Source: Azolla caroliniana (Eukaryota > Polypodiophyta). From it: a DNA stretch of 64,000 nt. The translations under genes and the position numbers were made by a program. Positions 9,901 to 19,325 of the stretch are shown here, piece after piece. The stretch spans positions 7,998,001 to 8,062,000 of the forward strand of contig JBHGNT010000007.1 of assembly GCA_043228905.1 (NCBI GenBank). The letters run 5' to 3'. Under the pieces are notes generated by a model. The model was given only the letters and a program-made list of their open reading frames with translations, had not been told where the DNA came from and ran no database searches. The first letter of the stretch is position 1; every line of letters starts with the position of its first letter.

Positions 9901-12483
9901 CTATGCCTTATCCTCTGTATCCGTCCATTGGAACGGTGTCCGATGTACCGCGGTGTGTAATGGTGTAGCCAAGTCAGCCAAGTGACGGAGCATCCGGCTG
10001 TGCCACCGGATCTGTCCTAAGAATCGGCTTAGTGCTTTGGCCGTTTTCGGCGCCGGTGCCCCTAGTATCGCGTTTACTTTGTCCGGGTCGACCGCAATGC
10101 CCTCCTTACTTACAATGTGTCCCAGTAAGATTCCACTTGAAACCCCAAAGATGCATTTTGCTGGGTTTAAGCTTAGTCGGTATAACCTACACTTTTCAAG
10201 GCATAACCGTAGGTGCTGCAAATGGTCTTTTCCCCGGCTATAGACTGCAAAATCATCCAGGAAAACCTGCATGAAGGCAGGAATGTATTCGCCGAAGATC
10301 TCCATGATGATTTGCTGGAACGTTGCTGGTGCCGTTTTTAGGCCGAACATCATTACTTCGGCCACAAACACCCCCCATTCGGTGACGAACGCTGTCTTCT
10401 CCTGGTCGTCAGGGTGCATCCGGATTTGATTGTATCCGCTGAACCCGTCTAAAAAACTATAAACTTCATGGCCGGCGACGGCATCCAGTACTCCATCCGT
10501 GAACGGAAGAGGGAATGCATCCGTAATTGTGGCTGCATTTAGTTTCCTGTAATCTACACACACGCGGATTTTACCGTTCTTCTTTGGGACGACGACGATG
10601 GGGCTCAGCCACATCGCTTTCTTTACCGGCCGGATGAAGCCCACTCTTAGGAGTTTGTCGATTTCCTCCTTCACTTTGGCGGCGTAGTTGGGGTTCATTC
10701 GGTAACGTCTTTGTGCCACTGGTTTCGCGTCCTTGCCTAAGTGGATCTGATGCTGATATAATTGAGGGTCCAACCCTTGCATGTCTTCGTATGACCATGC
10801 GAATACGTCGCGAAACTCCGTGAGAAGTTTGATCATCGCCGCTTTATCTTCCGGCTTCATTTCTTTGGCGATGTGTACCGGCTTTGATTCGTCCTTGCTT
10901 CCTAGGTTCACTTCGTCGAGCTGGGATGTTTTTACCCGTTGGGAAACGGCCATTTCCCGTTCCAATGCTTCCTGTGCTTGCCGTAATTCCCGAATCGAAT
11001 CTTTGTCTGGTTCGGCTTCGGTTTCGTCCCGCTGTGGCAAGTATGGCGCTACGGCTTCAGCTACGTCAATCTCGAAGAGTGGTACGATCTTCGGGTGTTC
11101 CTCCAAGTACTGGGCTTCTTCGTCGTTTGCCAACCCTTCAAGCATGTTCACACATTCCGCATACAGCGGTGTGCATTCCTTACCGTTGCTCGTCCGTGGT
11201 TGTGTCGGTACCCAGACCTTGGCTTTTCCGCGCCGGAAGGTAATCATATTTTTCCGCCAATTTTGCTTGATGTGTGCTGTTTTCAACCATGGTCTGCCCA
11301 GCAACAGTGGGTACGCGCCTTGCGCCTGTAGCTGCAGCACGACAGCCGAGATGTGAAATGTGTGACCTCCTATGGTGACTTCCAATTTCCGTATTAAGCC
11401 CGTCGGCCGTACAGAGCTCGTATCCGCCATTCGTAGCCAGAACGGACATGGCTCCCATTCATGTATACCCAAGGCATCACACGTGCGGAGGCTTATTACG
11501 TTCACCCCGGAACCTCCATCGATTACTGTGCCGGGAAGTTCGTGCCCTTTGACAAAAGCTGTAATCACCGGACTACTAGTGTCCACCACCGTCGGTCCCT
11601 CCTCCGGATTCGAGAAGAGGACTGGTGCCGGTGGGGTTATACCGTCTGTCATGACCGTTTTTAGTCCTTCCGTAAATCGCGGCACGAGCTGCAAGAGTCT
11701 TCCTAATGGCAACGTGATCTGACATTCTTGCAGTGCTTGCCATGTCTCGTTTTCTGGGTGGCTACCGCCGGCACTCCCTATGGTATTCGCCTTTTGTCGT
11801 TCCGCGTCTGCGACGTTCCTTTCATTGGCTTCCTTCACCCATTCCGTCACCTGTTTTCGTATGGCCTCTTGTGTTTCCCACTCTTTGGCCATGCCTTTCG
11901 ACCGTGTGGTTACTTGCTGTAAATTCGCCACTTCCGGAACCACCATATTAACTGCTGGTCGTTTATCGTAGCTCTTTGCCGGGCACTGGTTACTGTAGTG
12001 GCCTTCCTGCCTGCAGTAATAGCAGTACTCTTTACGGGTATTGCTGGATTCAGCATTGCTGGTATCCGGAGTCGGTCCCGTAGTGAGTGGTGCGTTCTGT
12101 GCCGGTTGACTCCTTGGGGTTCCATGTTCCGGGTCCCTAGTGTGACCACCTTTCTTGAAATTACGTTTCTTATTATTCTTATTTTTATTTCGGTAGTCCG
12201 GTCGTGGTGGATCGTAAAATCGGCCGTAGTCCTCCTGGTGCCTTCGGTAACCAGGGGAATGGTCTCTGTCGTATTGCTCGTGTCGTCTGTTGGACTCCCG
12301 ATAACGGTCCGATCGCTCATACCGGTCGTAGTTATCATGCCGATTCCCGTACCGGCCATCATTCTCTTGTCTGTCTCCGTACCGGACATCCTGTGCCGGT
12401 CGGTACCGGTTCATTCTTTGCCAACGATCGTCATCTTCGTCTCGGCTGCTTCTTGGCTCGATCCGTCGGACGGGTGGTGCTTG
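9901..12483 (-). CDS. Protease and reverse transcriptase of inner element
   Basis: The frame is open from directly after the gag stop; its first ATG is at 12414, 23 codons in. In order it has an Arg/Tyr/Asp-rich leader, a second CCHC knuckle (CYYCRQEGHYSNQC, around 12000), an aspartic protease with DGGSG (around 11510), and an RT with VPKKNGKIRVCVDYRKL and the catalytic FLDDF box (around 10250). A TAG ends it at 9898-9900 where RNase H begins. The reading is in the same frame as gag, separated by one TGA, which suggests expression by stop readthrough rather than frameshifting. RT copies the element RNA inside cytoplasmic particles. Confidence 0.85.
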   Translation of the reverse strand, partial: QAPPVRRIEPRSSRDEDDDRWQRMNRYRPAQDVRYGDRQENDGRYGNRHDNYDRYERSDRYRESNRRHEQYDRDHSPGYRRHQEDYGRFYDPPRPDYRNKNKNNKKRNFKKGGHTRDPEHGTPRSQPAQNAPLTTGPTPDTSNAESSNTRKEYCYYCRQEGHYSNQCPAKSYDKRPAVNMVVPEVANLQQVTTRSKGMAKEWETQEAIRKQVTEWVKEANERNVADAERQKANTIGSAGGSHPENETWQALQECQITLPLGRLLQLVPRFTEGLKTVMTDGITPPAPVLFSNPEEGPTVVDTSSPVITAFVKGHELPGTVIDGGSGVNVISLRTCDALGIHEWEPCPFWLRMADTSSVRPTGLIRKLEVTIGGHTFHISAVVLQLQAQGAYPLLLGRPWLKTAHIKQNWRKNMITFRRGKAKVWVPTQPRTSNGKECTPLYAECVNMLEGLANDEEAQYLEEHPKIVPLFEIDVAEAVAPYLPQRDETEAEPDKDSIRELRQAQEALEREMAVSQRVKTSQLDEVNLGSKDESKPVHIAKEMKPEDKAAMIKLLTEFRDVFAWSYEDMQGLDPQLYQHQIHLGKDAKPVAQRRYRMNPNYAAKVKEEIDKLLRVGFIRPVKKAMWLSPIVVVPKKNGKIRVCVDYRKLNAATITDAFPLPFTDGVLDAVAGHEVYSFLDGFSGYNQIRMHPDDQEKTAFVTEWGVFVAEVMMFGLKTAPATFQQIIMEIFGEYIPAFMQVFLDDFAVYSRGKDHLQHLRLCLEKCRLYRLSLNPAKCIFGVSSGILLGHIVSKEGIAVDPDKVNAILGAPAPKTAKALSRFLGQIRWHSRMLRHLADLATPLHTAVHRTPFQWTDTEDKA

Positions 12484-12486
12484 TCA
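12484..12486 (-). promoter_or_regulatory. In-frame gag-pol stop, possible readthrough site
   Basis: The gag TGA is followed by exactly 23 open codons before the first pol ATG, all in the gag frame (context AAC TGA CAA GCA). A C right after the stop and a CAA codon recall known leaky plant stop contexts, but the full canonical hexamer is absent. Confidence 0.4.
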
Positions 12487-13791
12487 GTTTAACAGGTTAT
12501 ACTCGCACTGGTCCGTTGTATGACTCTTGGATTGACAAATCACACTCTGGGTTTGCATGGTGCACTCCACTGCCGAGTGTCCGGCATTCAAGCAGATTGT
12601 GCATTGAATTGTCTGCCGGAACCGGAGATCTTCATCTGTGGGTAACGCTCGTTGCAGTGCTCCCAGTGTAAGCCATGAGCTTGACTTTTCCATTTCTCTG
12701 ACCCGGTCAATGACCTGGTCAATGGTGCTTCCTCGAAAGTCGATCACCGTACACACCGTGCGTAACGGTTCCCGGAGTGCGTTTAAAAATATCGTCCGTA
12801 ATTCCTCCTCCGGGGGTGCACGGGCAAGCTGGCTATGCATTCGTTGGAAACGGATGACGAATTGGGGAATGCTTTCCCCTGCCTCCTGTCGGATCGTATA
12901 AAACAGGCCCACCATTGTCGTCTGGTCGACCTCCTTGTGGAAAAAATGCAAGAATTTTGCTTTTAATTCTGCAAAGGTTGTGATGGTCGCCGGGTCCTGC
13001 GTCCGCCGCCATCGTGTCGCTGGTCCTTCCAACGTGACCCCGAATTCCGCTATCTTCGAGCGTTCTTCTTCCTCCGGTGTCATTCGCTGGGACGTGTGAT
13101 TTGCTTCCCATGTCTGCTCGAAGGCATGAACATGCGCTTCCGCGTCCGGATCATCGCGATACTTTGAGTATTGGAACGGCATGTCGTCGTCCAGTATTAG
13201 GCCGCGGTTTAGTGGCGTTTGTTGATATCTTTTCGGTTCTCTCTCCGGTTCCACTTCCGGTTCTTTTGCCGGTGCTTTTTCTGGTTCCTCTTCCGGTTCC
13301 TTCACCGGCTCTTTCGTTGGTGTCGGTGGCTTTGCTTCTTCCACTTCCGGTGTTGGTGGGTTGACGGCTTCCGTTTGCGGTTCCGGATAGCCCTGGTCGA
13401 GCGGTTCCGGTTCTGGAGTCGGGACGGTATCCGACCCGTCGTCCTCCGGGCCGCCGGGGGTATCGTTGCTGCTCCGGTAGTTCGTGTGCACGCTGTATCC
13501 CCCTTCGGAATCCGATTCGTAGGCTGAAAAGGCTTCTGCCTCGTTCTCTCCGCTTGCCAGCGCCTCGAGGAGGCGTTCGGTTTCCCGGAGACTACTTAGA
13601 CTGCTTCCGCCGTCCTGGTCGCGAGTTTGCTGTAACCGAAGAGATTCCTCCGCGACTCTTCGGATCTCGTTGGAGAACGAACGATCCGAGCGAATTTCCT
13701 GCGCTGCTTGCTGGAAAGTCTCACGCCGTCTTTGCCGTTCGGCGAGGCGTCGAGCTCGGTCTGTAACCAGGTCGTGCGTTGGTCTCGTCAT
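12484..13791 (-). CDS. gag of inner gypsy element
   Basis: A 435-codon frame from ATG 13791, just inside the 5' LTR. The N-terminal half is acidic and disordered, with a striking Glu/Pro/Lys tract of KEPxxE type (about 13215-13330). The capsid-type Retrotrans_gag region follows (WRRTQDPATITTFAELKAKFLHFF), and then a zinc knuckle CTICLNAGHSAVEC at the C-terminus. A second, incomplete cysteine motif lies after it. It ends in TGA (12484-12486), and the pol frame continues in phase directly behind. Confidence 0.88.
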   Translation of the reverse strand: MTRPTHDLVTDRARRLAERQRRRETFQQAAQEIRSDRSFSNEIRRVAEESLRLQQTRDQDGGSSLSSLRETERLLEALASGENEAEAFSAYESDSEGGYSVHTNYRSSNDTPGGPEDDGSDTVPTPEPEPLDQGYPEPQTEAVNPPTPEVEEAKPPTPTKEPVKEPEEEPEKAPAKEPEVEPEREPKRYQQTPLNRGLILDDDMPFQYSKYRDDPDAEAHVHAFEQTWEANHTSQRMTPEEEERSKIAEFGVTLEGPATRWRRTQDPATITTFAELKAKFLHFFHKEVDQTTMVGLFYTIRQEAGESIPQFVIRFQRMHSQLARAPPEEELRTIFLNALREPLRTVCTVIDFRGSTIDQVIDRVREMEKSSSWLTLGALQRALPTDEDLRFRQTIQCTICLNAGHSAVECTMQTQSVICQSKSHTTDQCEYNLLN

Positions 13792-13844
13792 CCATTAAGC
13801 CGTCGTTCGCTGCGAGAAAGCAGGAATCGTGGTCGCCAAAACTG

Positions 13845-14263
13845 TGTTATTCTCTGACCGGACAAGGCCTAACACAAGGTGTCACGGAGACACTTCACCA
13901 AAGGGTGATTACGGCATAGGATTAAGATTCAACGATTACACCGACTTACGTAGGTTACACGATTAGAGTGCTTTGGTTAATTACACGCGTAAGATATAAC
14001 AGTAAGTACAGAACGGAAATCAACACAGAAGTATAAACACCATACGCTCTATTAATTATCCGCTGCGATTACAATGGGGTCCGGGCCTTTAAATAGGTTT
14101 CCGGCCCGTAGTACAAAACGGTGCCTATCGCACCTATTCGGGATCCGTCCGGATCTGGAACGGCATACCGTTTCCAGTCCGTCCGTCCACACTATGCTTA
14201 TTTACAACCATACTTAATTAATTCCTTCACTCCGTATTTTGGACTCCTTGCCGGCCGGTAACA
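13845..14263 (-). repeat. 5' LTR of inner gypsy element
   Basis: This 419-bp LTR is identical by eye to 4450-4868. In element orientation it is followed by CAGTTTTGGCGACC. TGGCGACCACG a few bases inside could be the primer-binding site, but I cannot assign the tRNA. The outer element's pol resumes after ACCGG (14264-14268). Confidence 0.93.
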
Positions 14264-15869
14264 ACCGGCGGAGGAAAACCGGTTTCGGAGAATGCTCGGA
14301 AGGCACGGGAAAGCCTTCGCATTTTCACCGGAAGAGATCGGGTGCGTAGACCCGACGATTGTGGAGCCGATGGTGATATTCACGGTACCACATGTGCCGT
14401 GGAACCTCAAGCCGATTCCAGTACCGAGAGCCCACATCCCGAGGTTGATGGAGCTATTGAGGCAAAAAGTCGATATGGGCATTCTCGAACCGTCGAGTGC
14501 CCCATACTCGAACCGATGGTTTACCGTACCAAAGAAAAACGGAACATTGCGCTTCATTCAGGACCTGCAGCCGGTCAACAAAGTGACCATTCGGAACGCA
14601 GGAATCGGACCAACCATAGACGAGTTCGCAAAGGCCTTCGCCGGAAGGTCGATTTACTCGGTCAGTGATCTGTACTCGGGGTACGACCAGTTCCAGCTAG
14701 CCGTGGAGAGCAGAGACATTACGACGATGCGAACCCCCCTCGGCCTAGTGCGAATGTGTACCCTGCCACAAGGAGGGACCAACTCGGTAGCCCACATGGT
14801 GAATGCGATGAACAAGGTACTGAGGGATTGCATCCCGGACATCACCATGCCGTTTCTAGACGACATCCCGATAAAGGGGTGCCCGGTGAAGGAGAAGGAC
14901 GAGACAGTCGGGCCGGACGGATGCCGGCGATTCGTGGCGACACACATCGACGACTGCGAGAAGGTGCTACAGAGGCTAGAGGATGCGAGGCTCACCTTCT
15001 CCGGGGAGAAATCGGCCTTCGGGCAATCGGAAATCCTAGTGGTCGGACACCTATGTGGACCTTATGGCCGGAAGCCGTCTCCGGCAAAGGTAGAAGCCAT
15101 CTCCGTGATGAAGACCGATTGTAGCTCGGTTACGGAAGTTCGGAGGTTCCTGGGGGCATGCGCATTCTACCACATATGGATCCCGCATTACGCCCACGTT
15201 GCGGAGCCGCTATACGGGTTGCTGAAGAAAGGGCGAAAATTCGAGTGGCGAGATGAGCACACGGAGTCGGTCCGGAAGCTGAAGGAAGCTCTTGCGGCAG
15301 CATCGGCGCTCCGGAAGGCTGTCTACGGGAAGGGTACCCCGGTATACATAACAGTGGATACGAGTCCGACCGGGATCGGATGGGTCGTCAACCAAGAGGA
15401 CAAGAACGGCATTCGGTTCCCGATCCGATTCGGCGCGAAGGTTCTCAGTGAACGACAGCGAGGGTACGCCCAAGTTAAACGCGAACTCTGGGGTATCGTT
15501 TCGGCAGAAAAGGCCGACAAAGACTACTTGATCGGGACAGAAGTGGTTATAGAGACGGATTGCCTGCCGATTCTCGGCATGGTTTCCGGATGCGCGACAC
15601 CGGACCTGGCGATGCTCCGGTGGATAGCGTACATCAAGTCCCTGGACCCGGAAATACGGCACATTTCCGGAAAGGACAACGCCATGGCCGACATGCTTTC
15701 GAGGGCGAGGTTTGATGACGAGGGCGGGCATGGTTTCGGAGGACGAAGAAGTCGGCGTGGACTTCTTCGAGGCAGCGTAGGTGACGACGATGGGACGAGC
15801 ACTCCGGCACTTAACGACTTCGACGAGAGCAAGTCGACGGCGAGTGGCTCCAGATCGGTGGATTTTTGA
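14264..15869 (+). CDS. RT and RNase H of outer gypsy element
   Basis: This continues the outer pol after the nested insertion; a 525-codon frame runs from the ATG at 14292, and the homologous reading starts at the junction. RT shows VPKKNGTLRFIQDLQPVN and a catalytic box FLDDI (about 14850) rather than Y-x-DD. A long spacer and then RNase H with VDTSPTGIGWVV follow. The FLDDIxIKG block with a following HIDD.EKVLQRL stretch is what I know from basidiomycete-type gypsy elements and some non-seed plant elements. The frame ends in TGA at 15867-15869 and integrase follows in the -1 frame with a few bases of overlap, either a frameshift mutation or programmed shift. Confidence 0.85.
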
Positions 15870-17371
15870 GGACGATGACGCCGGATGCGTCGTGGACGAA
15901 GGACGAGGCCAACCGGATCCGAAAGAAAGCTTACCGATTCTTTCTCCGGGACGGATACTTATGGAAGCACCCGAAGAAGAGGAACGGCGTCCCGCTCCGG
16001 GTGGTGGCGATGAAGGAAGAACAGGAGGAGCTGCTGACAGGCTACCACGACAGCCCTTGGGCCGGACACCGTGGAACGTGGGCCACGTTCGAGAAGATAA
16101 AGGGGAAGTACTGGTGGTCGGGACTGTACCGGGACGTGCATCGGTTCGTGACAACTTGCGAGAGCTGTCAGATGCACTCCATAGTCCGGCATCGGGACGA
16201 GCTTCACCCTACGTACCCTCCGACCATCCACTTCAAATGGATGGTAGATCTGGTGACGATGCCGATGGGCGTAGGACAGATGCGGTATCTGGTCCTGGCT
16301 CGGGAAGATCTGACGAACCAGGTGGAAGGCCGAGCCCTTCAGAACAAAACGACCGCGTTCGTATGTCGGTTCCTGATCGAGGACGTGATATGCCAGTACG
16401 GGTGCGTCGGGAAGATCGTGGCTGATCGCAGGGAGTTGGACGCCGAAGAGGCCGAGGAGCTGTTTAACCGGCTAGGAGTCAAGCTCTCGCTTACCATTGC
16501 GTACAATCCGGAGGCTAATGGGAAGGTGGAGCGCGGACACGGACCGATCGTCAAGGCGTTAGTTCGGGCATGCGGAGGTCAAGTCGGGAACTGGCCGCGG
16601 CTGTTGCCTTACGCGTTGTGGGCGGACCGAACTACGCACAGTTCGGTAACCGGATTCATGCCGGCAGAACTCATGTTTGGGCAGAAGCCGGTCATGCCGA
16701 TGGAACGTACGATCTCCTCGTGGGCAACCGTGGACTGGAGAGACGAGATGAGCCGGGAGGAGCTACTGGCGGCGCGTATACGACAGCTCGAGCGAAGACC
16801 GGAGGACGTGGAGCAGGCTGCGGAAAAGCTTCGGGAAGCAAGGATGAGGAACAAAGCCCGGTTCGACCGAACGCACCGGCTCCGACCAAAGAAGATCGAG
16901 GAAGGCGACTGGGTGCTAGTCTATGACAGCAGCCTTGACAACCAGCACCGAGCGACACGGAAGTTCGCAAGAAGGTGGTTCGGGCCTTACGTGGTACAAA
17001 GCGCCAACGACAACGGGACGTACCATCTGGCGGAACTCGACGGTACGAGAATGGCGATACCGGTAGCGGGGAAGCGGATCAAAGCGTTCAAGAAGCGTCA
17101 CGACGACAAGCCGGATCCGGTTGGCTTGGACCGCGACGACGAACGATCCGAAACCGAGGAAGAACCGACGGGGGGGAATGAAGGCTGGACCGGTTTTCTC
17201 CGTCCCGACTCAATTTGGCGCATGCCGGTGGATGCGCGGTTAGGTGGGGGCGGATGTCGTGAAGAAAACCGTCCACAAGCGGAATCGGTGCACAGGAGCG
17301 TAGGAACCGGCTCTTCTCGAATGTTGTCCATAGAAGATCCTAGGCAGGTAGATTTAGTGGGTAGGAAGTAA
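15866..17371 (+). CDS. Integrase of outer gypsy element
   Basis: A 501-codon frame with an HHCC zinc finger (HDSPWAGHRGT...CESCQ), a catalytic core with WMVDLVTMP, IVADRREL and NPEANGKVERGH as the D,D,E residues, and a C-terminal region containing KIEEGDWVLVYDSS and FARRWFGPYVV. The second Asp is followed by RREL where N-G-x-x-F is commonest. The frame extends about 39 codons into the 3' LTR (from 17255). No chromodomain is evident. It joins the RT/RNase H frame by a -1 shift. Confidence 0.85.
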   Translation: MRTMTPDASWTKDEANRIRKKAYRFFLRDGYLWKHPKKRNGVPLRVVAMKEEQEELLTGYHDSPWAGHRGTWATFEKIKGKYWWSGLYRDVHRFVTTCESCQMHSIVRHRDELHPTYPPTIHFKWMVDLVTMPMGVGQMRYLVLAREDLTNQVEGRALQNKTTAFVCRFLIEDVICQYGCVGKIVADRRELDAEEAEELFNRLGVKLSLTIAYNPEANGKVERGHGPIVKALVRACGGQVGNWPRLLPYALWADRTTHSSVTGFMPAELMFGQKPVMPMERTISSWATVDWRDEMSREELLAARIRQLERRPEDVEQAAEKLREARMRNKARFDRTHRLRPKKIEEGDWVLVYDSSLDNQHRATRKFARRWFGPYVVQSANDNGTYHLAELDGTRMAIPVAGKRIKAFKKRHDDKPDPVGLDRDDERSETEEEPTGGNEGWTGFLRPDSIWRMPVDARLGGGGCREENRPQAESVHRSVGTGSSRMLSIEDPRQVDLVGRK

Positions 17372-17884
17372 AGGGGAAAACGGCTCCTTCCTTGCCTATA
17401 AAAAGGAGGGAGACGAGAAGGGGGAGGGGATCGCGGAGAGTCGAGGAGGAAGTGCTGTCGGTTTACGTGTGAAGGCTTCTCTCTCTCTCTCTAGTTCGCA
17501 AACTCCATAGCTTCCTTCTGCGCAGGTTTCGGGAGGCTCGCGCTGCTCTGAGGAATGCCCGAGTGCTTCCGGCAGCACCTCCAACCTGCTCCTGTCTTTT
17601 TGTGCGTTTACGAACAGGCATCGGCATCTGTTCGCCGGCCTGTTCGGTTGTAACCGACTTCGTGTTTTGTTGCTTCCGTGTTCTTGTTGTTGTCCTTGTT
17701 AATACACACATACATTCGTGTCTCTCTGTGTCGTTGTCCCACTCGCGTCTTTGTGTCAAAGGGCCGTGTCCCTGTGAATCTACGTTCGCACGTAGTGGGT
17801 CTCTTGTCCTTTCTCTCTTGCTCTTCGGTACAGGACCCCTGAGGTCCCGCCTCATTCCACGCATCCGCGAGGAAAACCTCGACA
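17255..17884 (+). repeat. 3' LTR of outer gypsy element
   Basis: The 630-bp partner of 1079-1708. About nine substitutions separate them, most of them transitions. The integrase frame ends inside it at 17371. It is followed by ACGT, the same four bases that precede the 5' LTR. Confidence 0.93.
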
Positions 17885-17958
17885 ACGTGAGAAGGGGGAC
17901 TTTGGACGTTTCTATTGGAGAGCTTTGATATTTTGGTCAAATGATCTTCATAGGGCAC
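17885..17958 (-). pseudogene. 5' part of the interrupted coding remnant
   Basis: The minus strand reads open from about 17958 to the ACGT at 17885-17888, and the frame continues at 1078 on the far side of the outer gypsy element. The residues include EDHLTKISKLSNRN. The family is unknown. Upstream (17959 and above) the frame meets stops, so an exon boundary or decay lies there. Confidence 0.35.
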
Positions 17959-17989
17959 TCATCCTTAGGATCCGTAGACCTGATGACAT

Positions 17990-19325
17990 AATAAAATAGG
18001 GAGACTCAGGAAATGGGCACTAAGAGTTTTAGAAAGATGGCTGACTCATAACTAAGGGGCGGAGAGATAGTCGAATGTTCATCCTCGATTCGAACAAGGT
18101 GAAATCGACAATGTACGCTAAAGGTCTCAAAACCGAGACAAGCATCAAGTTGTGGCACGAGAGAATCGCCCATATAAACCTCCAACGGCTCCGAGCTATG
18201 CAATCAAAGGGAGTCATCATCCGACTTCCGACATTCGAGTCGAAACGAGTCGATTGAGTATGCGAAGCGTGTCAACTCGGCAAACAACATCGACTCCCAT
18301 TCCCGAAGGAGAGCCACATGAGCAAAGGCCTCCTCGACATCATACACTCGGATGTATGGGGACCGGCTGAAACGCCGACGATCGGTGGATGCCGATTCTG
18401 CGTCACCTTCATCGACGACTATTCGCGCTACGCATGGATCTTCCCGATGAAGAAGAAGAGTGAAGTGTTCTCCCACTTCCAAAAGCTCAAGGGCCAAGTC
18501 GAAAAAGAAACCAGTCGGCACATTCGATGCCTACGATCGGATGGAGGCAAGGAGTACTTCTCTGATGAATTCACCTCCTACCTCCAAAGTGAAGGCATTC
18601 GGAGAGAATTCTCGTGTCGACACACACCCCAACAAAATGGAGTAGCCGAAAGGAAGAATCGGCAAATACTCGAGGTAGCACGTGTCATGATGCATGAGAA
18701 GCACATGTCGAACTTCTATTAGGCCGACGTGGCATCCATAACCGTCTATCTCATGAACCAGTGCACCACCAATGGAGTCCATGAGCCAACTCCCTACGAG
18801 CTCCTCGTCGAAAGGAAGCCGATCCTGTCGCACCTCAAGGTGTTTGGAAGCATTGCGAATGTACGCATCCCGAACGAACAACAACAGAAGCCCGACCGAA
18901 GTCAGAGGAATGTATCCTCATAGGATACTCATCCAAGAAGAAGGCATACAAGTGCTACAACCCTTCTACCCGAGCGGTTCGGGTAAGTCAAGACGTAGTC
19001 TTCGACGAGTCTGCATCTTGGTATGCACTAGAGACAACTTCGACTCCAACTCCGCTCGACCCGGAATCCGCCGAACAAGAGGTAGAAGATGGAGATCGCT
19101 TTGAACACATGTTCAAAGAAAGTCCGATTACGGCAAGGCCTAGTGGGCACGACAAGCCTTCATCACAGGCTTGAGGGGGAGGAACCGAAACTACCACAAA
19201 AACGTCGACGCCAAAAGAAACAATATCAGTCATCCAAAGCCGAAGCCGATTCAACCGAATCGAAGATTTGAACGTCGAAAGCTAAAGCGGACATCGGATG
19301 CCCCGTACTTGAGCTTGAGGGGGCA
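17990..19325 (+). pseudogene. Copia integrase remnant lacking RT
   Basis: The plus strand encodes a copia GAG-pre-integrase zinc region (LWHERIAHINLQRL, then CEACQLGKQHRLPF around 18260) and integrase core (IIHSDVWGP; RSDGGKEYF; QQNGVAERKNRQI). A linker with ILIGYSSKKKAYKCYNPSTR follows. In-frame stops occur near 18255, 18720 and in the linker. The linker then passes directly to a polypurine tract (TTGAGCTTGAGGGGG) and the 3' LTR at 19326, so reverse transcriptase and RNase H are missing by internal deletion. The 5' LTR and gag are absent from the window. Confidence 0.8.

Larger units (their letters stand above)
4450..14263 (-). mobile_element. Inner Ty3/gypsy element with extra ORF, nested
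   Basis: Two 419-bp LTRs (4450-4868 and 13845-14263) appear identical by eye. They are flanked by the 5-bp duplication ACCGG (4445-4449 and 14264-14268), and the whole 9,814-bp unit is inserted in the outer element's pol. On the minus strand the order is 5' LTR, gag, protease-RT-RNase H, integrase, a large extra ORF, 3' LTR. Integrase after RNase H makes it Ty3/gypsy. The integrase text (motif ISDQGGHF) and lack of a chromodomain suggest a non-chromovirus lineage near the Tat/Athila-type outgroups (inference). LTR identity implies a very recent insertion, although pol holds three lesions. Confidence 0.95.
1079..17884 (+). mobile_element. Outer Ty3/gypsy LTR retrotransposon, interrupted
   Basis: Two 630-bp LTRs (1079-1708 and 17255-17884) begin TGTCG and end CGACA and differ at about nine positions (about 1.4%). 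The element is bounded by ACGT on both sides (1075-1078 and 17885-17888). The internal order is gag, protease, RT-RNase H, integrase on the plus strand, so it is Ty3/gypsy. A second element (4450-14263) with ACCGG target duplication sits between protease and RT. Without it the element is about 7.0 kb. A G-rich polypurine-like run lies directly before the 3' LTR (17242-17254). Coding regions carry nonsense and frame changes, so the copy is dead. The gag and pol text resembles elements I associate with non-seed plants, and its RT resembles fungal elements. Confidence 0.93.
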
